From an uncultured Clostridia bacterium (GTDB lineage Bacteria; Bacillota; Clostridia; Oscillospirales; Ruminococcaceae): a stretch of 12,127 nt of DNA. Where the stretch lies: positions 1 to 12,127 of the forward strand of contig CANRPG010000044.1 of assembly GCA_947632425.1 (NCBI GenBank), in the 5' to 3' direction. Positions 6,621 to 12,127 of the stretch are shown piece by piece. A program made the position numbers and the translations under genes. The notes under the pieces are model-generated. The model had not been told where the DNA came from. It saw only the letters and a program-made list of their open reading frames with translations, and searched no databases. The number at the start of each line of letters is the position of its first letter. The stretch's first letter is position 1.

Positions 6621-7373
6621 TTAATTACGGGTTATTTCCTTTAGTTTCATGGTAAGTTCTATCAATGTAAGCAAGCTCCATATCGGCACGAGCATTGATA
6701 TTACCATAACAACGCATTTAACTTTTGAATAACCCGAATAATTTCTTATCCTGTAAAGAATGGTTATTGTCATCAACACAGTGATGACGGTATATATAAC
6801 ATACAAAGTACCAAATATCAGAAATACCACAAGCGGCACTGCGACATAGCCAACGGTATATACGACTAAAAATATCAGCGCCAGACCAAATGTGACGACA
6901 GTAACGAACCAGAAAAACGGATTTATCACCAAAGCGACTGCTATTACTGCAGTTTCAAGTATAAGATATATCCCAAAAGCCGCCGCTGCAACGGCAGATA
7001 TCCACGCTATGGGATAGCATATCCACAAAACGAGGCGTTGACGTTTTGCGCAGGCTGCATTGTATTCTTCATCGCTGCCGAAAAACCTTTCACGCTCTAT
7101 CGGCGTTTTTGTTATTCTTACCAGCACTGCCGCAAGAAGTATCACAAGCGGCATGGAAACCATTGCCGCTCCTGCGATAGAAATACAACGAAGAATGGAA
7201 AAACCGTCTATCAGTTTTATTATATCGCATATGAAAAGCACAAAATATGCACACAGCGCCAGCGGCATACCTATCAGATACAAAAGAGTTACGGCAAGGG
7301 TATTGCAGCGCAGCACCTTTGTTTTATCAAGTATCACGAACAGAAGTATTATGGCTAAAAGTATCCATATCAT
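6621..7373 (-). CDS. Polytopic membrane protein of unknown function inside the ecf cluster
   Basis: A 250-residue, very hydrophobic protein that I do not recognise. It has perhaps seven or eight membrane helices, at about 1-15, 25-53, 62-87, 113-150 (possibly two), 152-176, 178-204 and 218-241. One sizeable hydrophilic charged loop lies at about 88-112 (IERERFFGSDEEYNAACAKR), and the C-terminal tail is short and basic. No signal peptide, catalytic motif or nucleotide-binding motif is visible. ATG at 7373 follows AAAGGGG by nine bases. Gaps of 19 bases to ecfA1 and 14 to ecfA2 place it firmly in the same operon. In most Firmicutes these ATPase genes are adjacent, so its position suggests a lineage-specific insertion and possibly a function tied to ECF transport. 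S components usually have about six helices and 170-210 residues, so a divergent S component is possible but not supported by motif. Confidence 0.85.
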   Translation of the reverse strand: MIWILLAIILLFVILDKTKVLRCNTLAVTLLYLIGMPLALCAYFVLFICDIIKLIDGFSILRCISIAGAAMVSMPLVILLAAVLVRITKTPIERERFFGSDEEYNAACAKRQRLVLWICYPIAWISAVAAAAFGIYLILETAVIAVALVINPFFWFVTVVTFGLALIFLVVYTVGYVAVPLVVFLIFGTLYVIYTVITVLMTITILYRIRNYSGYSKVKCVVMVISMLVPIWSLLTLIELTMKLKEITRN

Positions 7374-7392
7374 TTATATCTGCCCCTTTCGG

Positions 7393-8247
7393 TCAGTTCA
7401 TCAGAAGCTTTGCAAGCTGCTCAACGCACTCGTCCTCTGTGATAGTCTCGGGGTCTAGCTCTACTCCCTCTTTTCTGAGAAGATAGACAAGCTCTGTCAC
7501 CTGCGGAACGTCAAGCCCTATGGAGCGCAGCTTTTCCACCTGCGAAAATATCTGCTTGGGTGTGCCGTCCATTATAATGTTTCCGCTGTCGGCGACAACA
7601 ACTCTGTCTGCCTGCGCAGCTTCTTCCATATAATGCGTTATAAGCACTATTGTAACGCCCATTTCTTTATTTAGCATTTTTATTGTTTTCATGACCTCCG
7701 CTCTGCCTTTGGGGTCTAGCATGGCGGTGGGTTCGTCAAGAAGTATACACTCGGGGCGCATGGCGATAAGACCTGCTATAGCTACCCTTTGTTTTTGTCC
7801 GCCCGAGAGCTTATGGGGGGCGTGCTCGCGATATTCATACATATCTACGGTCTTTAGCGCTTCGTCAACGCGCCTGCGTATCTCTTTAGGCTCAACGCCC
7901 ATATTTTCAAGCGCGAACGCAACGTCCTCTTCGACTATCGTGGCGACTATCTGGTTATCGGGGTTTTGAAACACCATGCCCACGCGCTGGCGTATAGGCA
8001 GGACGTTTTCTTCTTTTGAGGCATCTAAGCCGCAGGAAAACACACTGCCCGACTGCGCGGTATTTATGGCATTAAAGCACTTGGCAAGGGTAGATTTTCC
8101 GCTGCCGTTGTGACCCAGAAGTGCGACAAACTCGCCTTTTTTTATATCGAGCGAAACGCCGTGCAGAACTTCTGTTTCCGTGGGTTCGTCGGCAGATTCG
8201 TTTATATATGAAAATCGAAGATCTTTTGCTGATAAAAAGTTTTCCAT
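7393..8247 (-). CDS. ecfA1: ECF transporter ATP-binding subunit EcfA1
   Basis: First ABC ATPase of the energy-coupling factor; it forms the EcfA1-EcfA2 heterodimer that drives S-component cycling through EcfT. The 284 residues carry complete motifs: Walker A GHNGSGKST (45-53), Q-loop VFQNPDNQIVATIVEEDV (92-109), signature LSGGQKQR (147-154), Walker B CILLDEP (167-173), D-loop AMLDPKGR and switch His205 in LITHYMEE. The PDNQIVATIVEEDVAF stretch is diagnostic of EcfA1. Residues about 15-27 form an acidic insertion (NESADEPTETE) between the first strand and the conserved core. The C-terminal part includes GLDVPQVTEL, as in EcfA2. ATG at 8247 has AAAGGA upstream. The gene follows the longest non-coding gap of the window, where a regulatory structure may sit, and begins the ecf cluster. 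Confidence 0.96.
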   Translation of the reverse strand: MENFLSAKDLRFSYINESADEPTETEVLHGVSLDIKKGEFVALLGHNGSGKSTLAKCFNAINTAQSGSVFSCGLDASKEENVLPIRQRVGMVFQNPDNQIVATIVEEDVAFALENMGVEPKEIRRRVDEALKTVDMYEYREHAPHKLSGGQKQRVAIAGLIAMRPECILLDEPTAMLDPKGRAEVMKTIKMLNKEMGVTIVLITHYMEEAAQADRVVVADSGNIIMDGTPKQIFSQVEKLRSIGLDVPQVTELVYLLRKEGVELDPETITEDECVEQLAKLLMN

Positions 8248-8341
8248 GGTCTTTCCTTTACTTTAATTAAGCTTATGGCGCTGCTTTGAGGTATCTCCCC
8301 TCTTGGCGGCATGGCGGCGCACAAAGCGCCGAAAGCAGATG
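8248..8341 (-). other. Intergenic region with nested inverted repeats before ecfA1
   Basis: Ninety-four bases without a gene. Read as minus-strand RNA, CTGCTTT (8338-8332) can pair with AAAGCAG (8287-8281). Directly inside are a six-pair hairpin, CGGCGC/GCGCCG with a five-base loop (8331-8315), and a smaller GAGG/CCTC hairpin (8302-8288). Twelve unpaired bases join the two, which would make a compact three-way junction. A competing pairing of GGCGCT (8330-8325) with AGCGCC (8282-8277) is possible. No T tract follows, so it does not look like a rho-independent terminator. It may be an RNA processing site, a cis-regulator of ecfA1 or a dispersed palindromic repeat. No known riboswitch is recognised. 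Confidence 0.5.
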
Positions 8342-8503
8342 TCAGTCCTTCTTGAACTTGTCTATTATATCCTCTGCTTTATCCTTGACCTTTTCAAGGT
8401 TCTCTTTGGAAGCAAGATCCTTTGCCTTGTCCTTTACCTCGTCGGGGATCTTGTCCTCGATCTTTTCAACCTTTTCTTTTATATCGCCCAGATCGAAGCC
8501 CAT
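8342..8503 (-). CDS. 53-residue highly charged helical protein, unknown function
   Basis: A short gene supported by an outstanding ribosome site (GGAGGTGAT) and regular codon structure. The product begins MGFDLGDIKEKVEKIEDKIP and continues with a Lys/Glu/Asp-rich amphipathic helix ending DKFKKD. It contains no Cys, Trp or Tyr. A VKDKAxD element occurs twice (23-29 and 39-45), which gives a LEA-like or apolipoprotein-like character. There is no signal peptide or membrane segment. Lys codons are mostly AAG, and GAC/ATC are frequent, unlike the AAA/ATA-leaning neighbours. That is consistent with high expression or separate origin. It lies 20 bases after the radical SAM gene and 94 bases before ecfA1. 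A stress protein, a small antitoxin-like helix bundle or a membrane-surface-binding helix are all possible; none can be chosen from the sequence. Confidence 0.75.
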   Translation of the reverse strand: MGFDLGDIKEKVEKIEDKIPDEVKDKAKDLASKENLEKVKDKAEDIIDKFKKD

Positions 8504-8507
8504 TTAT

Positions 8508-8516
8508 ATCACCTCC
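8508..8516 (-). promoter_or_regulatory. Near-ideal Shine-Dalgarno of the 53-residue protein
   Basis: GGAGGTGAT, nine bases complementary to the 16S rRNA tail, ends four bases before ATG 8503. It is the strongest site in the window and implies a high translation rate. Confidence 0.8.
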
Positions 8517-8523
8517 ATAAAAA

Positions 8524-9144
8524 TTATCTGTAGTTTTCGTTATCTGTAACATACTGCCGAACGCGCAGGGGTATACCCATACTTTGCGAGAGCACGCGGC
8601 ATTTTTCTATCATATCCGCCATATTACCCATATCAACTACCGTAAAGCCCGTTTTAATGCCGAGGCTCTTTACGTCCTGCGCAAACTTGAGCATTTCGTC
8701 AAACGCTTTCTCGCCAAAGCTCGGTCTTGTTATCTCGCAGTAGCTTTTGCTGTCGGGGGCGTTGAGGCTGATTGAAATGCTGTCAACAACACCTTTGAGC
8801 GCGTTAATATCAAAAGACGGATCTATCAGCCTTACTAAACCGTTAGTATTTATGCGTACGCTGATATTGCCTTTGCTTTTGATATATTTTGCGGTATCTA
8901 AAAGCACTGCCGCTCTCTCCATGGGTTCGCCATAGCCGCAGAAGACTACTTCTTCTATGCTGCCTGCATCGAGCTTATCAAAAGCCTGTTTTATCTCGTC
9001 AAGCGTTGGTTCATGCTCCAGCCAGAGGGGATCGTTGCCCACTATGCTGTCGCCGCCCTTGCGTATACAAAAAACGCAGTCGCAGGGGCATTTGTTTGTT
9101 ATATTGGCATATGTTCTGCCGTCAAATCCATAAAATATAGTCAT
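8524..9144 (-). CDS. TatD family-associated radical SAM protein
   Basis: A small (206 residues) radical S-adenosylmethionine enzyme of the class named for frequent linkage to TatD nucleases; its substrate is unknown. The [4Fe-4S]-binding motif is C19-x3-C23-x2-C26 within NITNKCPCDCVFCIRKGG, with an extra Cys21 inside it. Further radical SAM signatures are EEVVFCGYGEPMER (about 64-77, the GGE-like SAM motif), VRINTNGLVRL and VDSISISLNAPD. The stretches WLEHEPTLDEI and TRPSFGEKAFDEML match my memory of the family. The protein is essentially only the partial TIM barrel, with no auxiliary cluster or SPASM domain. ATG at 9144 follows GAGGG by seven bases, and that site overlaps the end of the methyltransferase gene two bases upstream, so they are probably co-translated. 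No tatD gene is in the window. Confidence 0.88.
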   Translation of the reverse strand: MTIFYGFDGRTYANITNKCPCDCVFCIRKGGDSIVGNDPLWLEHEPTLDEIKQAFDKLDAGSIEEVVFCGYGEPMERAAVLLDTAKYIKSKGNISVRINTNGLVRLIDPSFDINALKGVVDSISISLNAPDSKSYCEITRPSFGEKAFDEMLKFAQDVKSLGIKTGFTVVDMGNMADMIEKCRVLSQSMGIPLRVRQYVTDNENYR

Positions 9145-9146
9145 TG

Positions 9147-10025
9147 CTAACCCTCTTTACCTGTTGCTTGCCACACTGCTGTTGAGCCGCAGGGCAGTGC
9201 AAGAGATGTGCTTTCAACTTTAAGACCTATTTCATCGGCTGTAACGCTGCCGCCAAAACGCTTTATCATTATTTCCGACAGCATATAAGCCATTACCGAG
9301 GGCGAAAGACCCGTGGTATAACTGTTGAGCAGGAACATTACCGGCTTTTCGCTCATAACGCCTGCGCACAGTTTCAAAAGGCTGTATATGCAGTCCTCCA
9401 GCTTCCACACCTCGCCGCCCGGCCCTCTGCCGTAACTTGGGGGATCCATTATGACGATGTCGTAAAAATTCTGCCTGCGTATCTCTCTTGCCACAAACTT
9501 TTCGCAGTCGTCTACTATCCAGCGTATCGGTCTATCAGAGAGGGAGGAGGCAGCGGCGTTCTCTCTTGCCCACTGCACCATGCCTTTAGATGCATCTACG
9601 TGTGTCACAGCGGCTCCTGCCGCCGCGCAAGCGAGAGTAGCGCCACCGGTATACGCGAACAAATTCAAAACTTTCAGCTGCCGTTTGCTGCGGCTTATGG
9701 TATCGCCGAGAAGCTGCCAATTTACAGCCTGCTCGGGGAAAAGCCCCGTATGTTTGAAGCCTGTTGGGCGAATGATGAATTTCAGCTTGCCGTTTGTTAT
9801 CTGCCAGCTTTCGGGAAGCTTTTTTCTGTACTCCCACTCGCCGCCACCCTTTTGCGAACGGTGATACACTGCCGCGGCTTTATCCCAAAGAGCCTTATCT
9901 TTTTCGGTCTGCCAGATTATCTGTGGATCGGGGCGAACGAGCAGTGTGCCGCCCCAGCTTTCAAGCTTTTCGCCGCATGATGTATCAAGTATTTTGTAGT
10001 CCTGCCAGTTATCTGCTATTCTCAT
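9147..10025 (-). CDS. Class I SAM-dependent methyltransferase, RlmI/RlmK-like rRNA type
   Basis: Predicted cytosolic methyltransferase of 292 residues in the COG1092-like group, whose characterised members methylate 23S rRNA bases. The actual target here is unknown. Residues 1-110 form a small N-terminal part with RPTGFKHTGLFPEQ (86-99), a typical lead-in to the fold. Motif I is VLNLFAYTGGATLA (119-132), the acidic SAM-ribose residue lies in VDASKG (143-148), and motif IV is MDPPSYGRG (193-201). The N-terminal PUA domain found in RlmI is absent. The start ATG at 10025 is two bases after the glmM stop and has no clear Shine-Dalgarno of its own, so reinitiation after glmM is likely. Its stop is two bases before the radical SAM gene. 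Confidence 0.88.
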   Translation of the reverse strand: MRIADNWQDYKILDTSCGEKLESWGGTLLVRPDPQIIWQTEKDKALWDKAAAVYHRSQKGGGEWEYRKKLPESWQITNGKLKFIIRPTGFKHTGLFPEQAVNWQLLGDTISRSKRQLKVLNLFAYTGGATLACAAAGAAVTHVDASKGMVQWARENAAASSLSDRPIRWIVDDCEKFVAREIRRQNFYDIVIMDPPSYGRGPGGEVWKLEDCIYSLLKLCAGVMSEKPVMFLLNSYTTGLSPSVMAYMLSEIMIKRFGGSVTADEIGLKVESTSLALPCGSTAVWQATGKEG

Positions 10026-10027
10026 GG

Positions 10028-11380
10028 TTATTTAGCCGCAAACTTTTCTATAGCGGCGACAATATTCTGCGCATACTCGGTTATAACGCCGAAGTTCTTG
10101 CCCTCTATCATAACTCTCACAAGCGGTTCTGTGCCCGACTCGCGAATGAGTATTCTGCCGTCGTCGCCGAGTTTGTCTTTATACATATTTATAGTATTTA
10201 CTACTTCTTCATCGGTTTTCCAACCGCCTTTTTTGTCGGCGGTTATCTCAACGTTTTTGAGTATCTGCGGATAAGATGTCATAACGCCTGCAAGCTCTGA
10301 AGCCTTAACGCCCGTTTTGCAGAGTATTTCAAGCAGCTTAACTGCGGTAAGTTCGCCGTCGCCCGTGGTAGCCTCATCGAGGAAAATTATATGACCCGAC
10401 TGCTCGCCGCCGAGGTTATAGCCGCCGTTTTGCATTTCTTCAAGAACGTATCTGTCACCGACCTGTGTGGTGGCAACAAGCACGCCGTTTTGCTTTGCGA
10501 ATTTGAAAAAGCCCAGGTTGGTCATAACTGTGACAACGCAACAGTTTGATTTAAGCTTGCCTGTGGCTTTCATATACTTAGAGAAAATGGCAAGCAGCTT
10601 GTCGCCGTCTATTATATTACCCTGTTCATCGCAGGCAAGGCATCTGTCGGCATCGCCGTCAAACGCAAGACCCACATGGCATTTGTTATCAACGGTGGCT
10701 TTACAAATGGCATCCATATGTGTAGAACCGCAGTTGGCGTTGATATTTGTGCCGTCCGGCTTATTGTTTATAAATACGCAGTTAGCGCCCAGACCTTTGA
10801 ACAGCTTTTCGGCGCACTCGGAAGATGCACCGTTGGCGCAGTCTATACATACTTTAAGGCCGCGGAAATCGCCTTCGATAGTTTTCATTATATAGCGAAC
10901 ATAGTCCCACTGGGCGTTCTTTTCATAGACAACTCTGCCTATCAAAGAGCCGCTTGAAAGGCATATGCTTTCGGGGTTATCGAGCACCAACTCTTCTATC
11001 TCGTTTTCGATAGCATCGGGCAGTTTGAAGCCTGTGCCTGCAAACAGCTTTATGCCGTTAAATTCAACGGGGTTATGTGATGCCGATATCATAACGCCTG
11101 CATCTGCTTCATATTTCTTTACGAGCATCGCCACCGCCGGCGTAGGCACTACCCCGAGAACGTGCGCATCTGCGCCCACAGAGCATATGCCTGCGATAAG
11201 GGCTGCTTCAAGCACATCGCCCGAGATACGTGTATCTTTGCCGATAAGTATCTTAGGCTTGCGGTTCGTTGTCTTTGTAAGCACAAGCGCAGCCGCTCTG
11301 CCTATGTTCATAGCGGTCTCGCAGGTAAGCTCTGTTATTGCTACACCTCTTGCGCCGTCTGTTCCAAAAAGTCTTCCCAT
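10028..11380 (-). CDS. glmM: Phosphoglucosamine mutase GlmM
   Basis: Interconverts glucosamine-6-phosphate and glucosamine-1-phosphate, the step leading to UDP-GlcNAc for peptidoglycan. The 450 residues equal the family norm. Conserved elements occur in order: RLFGTDGARG (3-12), the active-site phosphoserine loop MISASHNP with Ser101 (97-104), the metal-binding DGDADR (241-246), the sugar-binding GEQSGH (325-330) and the phosphate-binding RESGTEPLVRVM (413-424). All four domains of the alpha-D-phosphohexomutase fold are represented, and nothing is truncated. The GTDGARG and ISASHNP forms favour GlmM over phosphomannomutase or phosphoglucomutase. ATG at 11380 has AAAGGAG nine bases upstream. 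The AT-rich 37-base gap to ruvB contains TATATT-like sequence but no convincing -35 box. Confidence 0.97.
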   Translation of the reverse strand: MGRLFGTDGARGVAITELTCETAMNIGRAAALVLTKTTNRKPKILIGKDTRISGDVLEAALIAGICSVGADAHVLGVVPTPAVAMLVKKYEADAGVMISASHNPVEFNGIKLFAGTGFKLPDAIENEIEELVLDNPESICLSSGSLIGRVVYEKNAQWDYVRYIMKTIEGDFRGLKVCIDCANGASSECAEKLFKGLGANCVFINNKPDGTNINANCGSTHMDAICKATVDNKCHVGLAFDGDADRCLACDEQGNIIDGDKLLAIFSKYMKATGKLKSNCCVVTVMTNLGFFKFAKQNGVLVATTQVGDRYVLEEMQNGGYNLGGEQSGHIIFLDEATTGDGELTAVKLLEILCKTGVKASELAGVMTSYPQILKNVEITADKKGGWKTDEEVVNTINMYKDKLGDDGRILIRESGTEPLVRVMIEGKNFGVITEYAQNIVAAIEKFAAK

Positions 11381-11417
11381 AAAAAACGTCTCCTTTATAA
11401 ATATATCTTATTAAAAA

Positions 11418-12127
11418 TTAAAAACTGTACTGACCGTCTTTCGGTATGCCCAGATGCCTATAGGCAAGTTCTGTTGCACATCTGCCGCCTTTAGTTCTGT
11501 TAAGAAAACCAAGCTGCATCAGAAACGGTTCACAAACGCCCTCGATAGTGGCGGCATCTTCACCCAGCGACTGCGCAAGCGTTTCAAGACCGACAGGACC
11601 GCCGCTGTAGTTTATTATTATCGCCCGAAGGATACGTCTGTCAAGCTCGTCAAGACCGAGTTTGTCAACTTCCATTCTATTCAGCGCTATATCTACCATT
11701 TCTTTGGTAAGCTTGCCGCTGCCTATAACGTCTGCGTAATCTCTTGCACGGCGAAGAAATCTGTTGGCTATACGCGGCGTACCGCGAGAGCGCGATGCAA
11801 GTTCTTTTGCGCCCTCTTCATCGCAGGGAACACAGAGTATCACAGAAGAACGCATGATTATCTCGCAAAGTTCGTCGGTGGTGTAAGGCTCTAAGTGCGC
11901 CTCGATTCCGAACCTGTCACGAAGCGGTTTAGTAAGCTGACCTGCGATAGTGGTCGCGCCTATAAGAGTGAATTTATTGAGGTCTAGCCTTATGCTTCTT
12001 GCGGCAGGGCCTTTGCCTACTATAATATCCAGCGCGTAGTCCTCCATGGCGGGGTAGAGTATCTCCTCAACGGCTTTTGACAGGCGGTGTATCTCATCTA
12101 TAAAAAGCACATCGCCTTCTTGCAGAT
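11418..12127 (-). CDS. ruvB: Holliday junction branch migration ATPase RuvB (5' part outside window)
   Basis: Hexameric AAA+ motor that, with RuvA, drives Holliday-junction branch migration in recombination repair. About 236 codons remain, roughly the C-terminal 70 percent of the protein. The frame enters from the window edge with LQEGDVLFIDEIHRL (Walker B), so the internal GTG at 12110 is a valine codon and not a start. The visible part contains LYPAMEDYALDIIVGKGPAA, the sensor-1 region TLIGATT, the arginine finger in PLRDRFGIE, sensor 2 in RGTPRIANRFLRR, and the C-terminal winged-helix DNA-binding domain (GGPVGLETLAQSLGED and GFLNRTKGGR). In the sensor-1 stretch the usual ATTRAG reads ATTIAG. 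Walker A lies outside. ruvB is followed by glmM after 37 bases. Confidence 0.97.
   Translation of the reverse strand, partial: LQEGDVLFIDEIHRLSKAVEEILYPAMEDYALDIIVGKGPAARSIRLDLNKFTLIGATTIAGQLTKPLRDRFGIEAHLEPYTTDELCEIIMRSSVILCVPCDEEGAKELASRSRGTPRIANRFLRRARDYADVIGSGKLTKEMVDIALNRMEVDKLGLDELDRRILRAIIINYSGGPVGLETLAQSLGEDAATIEGVCEPFLMQLGFLNRTKGGRCATELAYRHLGIPKDGQYSF

Noticed and set aside
6621..7373. Membrane protein as an ECF S component
   Set aside because: It is longer, with seven or eight helices against about six, and lacks any substrate-binding family signature I recognise; kept as unknown.
8315..8331. GC-rich hairpin as a rho-independent terminator after the 53-residue gene
   Set aside because: No run of T follows on the transcribed strand; the next bases are CCATGCCGCC.
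8342..8503. 53-residue protein as a toxin-antitoxin antitoxin
   Set aside because: Similarity is limited to Lys/Glu-rich composition, and no toxin gene is adjacent.
9586..9837. 83-codon minus-strand frame inside the methyltransferase gene
   Set aside because: Out-of-frame overlap of a gene with clear methyltransferase motifs; composition is Arg/Ala-rich shadow and no ribosome site is evident.
11381..11417. Promoter for glmM in the AT-rich gap after ruvB
   Set aside because: TATATT/TATAAA-like words occur, but there is no recognisable -35 box at proper spacing, and AT-rich gaps produce such words by chance.
12108..12110. GTG as the start of RuvB
   Set aside because: It is the valine codon of GDVLFIDEIHRL. 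The frame is open to the window edge and conserved RuvB sequence continues upstream.

Overview
The window is a densely packed stretch of bacterial chromosome in which every supported gene lies on the minus strand, so transcription runs from high to low coordinates. Gene content (a housekeeping ECF-transporter module next to truA, a TatD-associated radical SAM protein, a DUF5711-like protein beside CvpA, a ClpE-type ATPase), Shine-Dalgarno-led starts, two TTG starts and frequent ATA isoleucine codons suggest a Gram-positive clostridial anaerobe, most likely near Ruminococcus/Oscillospirales. That placement is inference. UGA is used as stop, so the code is standard. I see no rRNA, tRNA, CRISPR array, insertion sequence, phage gene or attachment site.

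In transcription order: (1) 12127-9147 holds the 3' part of ruvB (Holliday-junction motor), complete glmM (phosphoglucosamine mutase, cell-wall precursor supply) and a class I SAM-dependent methyltransferase of the rRNA-methyltransferase type. (2) 9144-8342 holds a TatD-family-associated radical SAM enzyme and a 53-residue, very charged helical protein with an exceptionally strong ribosome binding site. (3) 8341-8248 is the longest gene-free gap (94 bases) and contains nested inverted repeats that could fold as a three-way junction. (4) 8247-4927 is an energy-coupling-factor module, ecfA1, ecfA2 and ecfT, with an unrecognised polytopic membrane protein between the two ATPase genes. (5) 4909-4392 holds two adjacent small paralogues with an Sm-like pattern. 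The first is interrupted by a frameshift at a run of seven G. (6) 4392-1 holds truA, a DUF5711-like membrane-anchored protein, a CvpA-family membrane protein with a large acidic insert, and the 5' two thirds of a ClpE-type AAA+ chaperone with an N-terminal zinc finger.

Most genes are separated by fewer than 40 bases or overlap by 1-4 bases (TAATG at the 104-codon gene/truA junction; the DUF5711 stop overlaps a possible cvpA start), so much of the window may be co-transcribed. No convincing promoter or rho-independent terminator was found. The ECF core would power vitamin or metal uptake with S components encoded elsewhere; none is visible here.

The least ordinary parts are the frameshifted small paralogue, the membrane protein inside the ecf cluster, the 53-residue gene with the structured gap after it, and residue changes at usually conserved positions in EcfT and RuvB. 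No complete novel defence or mobile system is evident.
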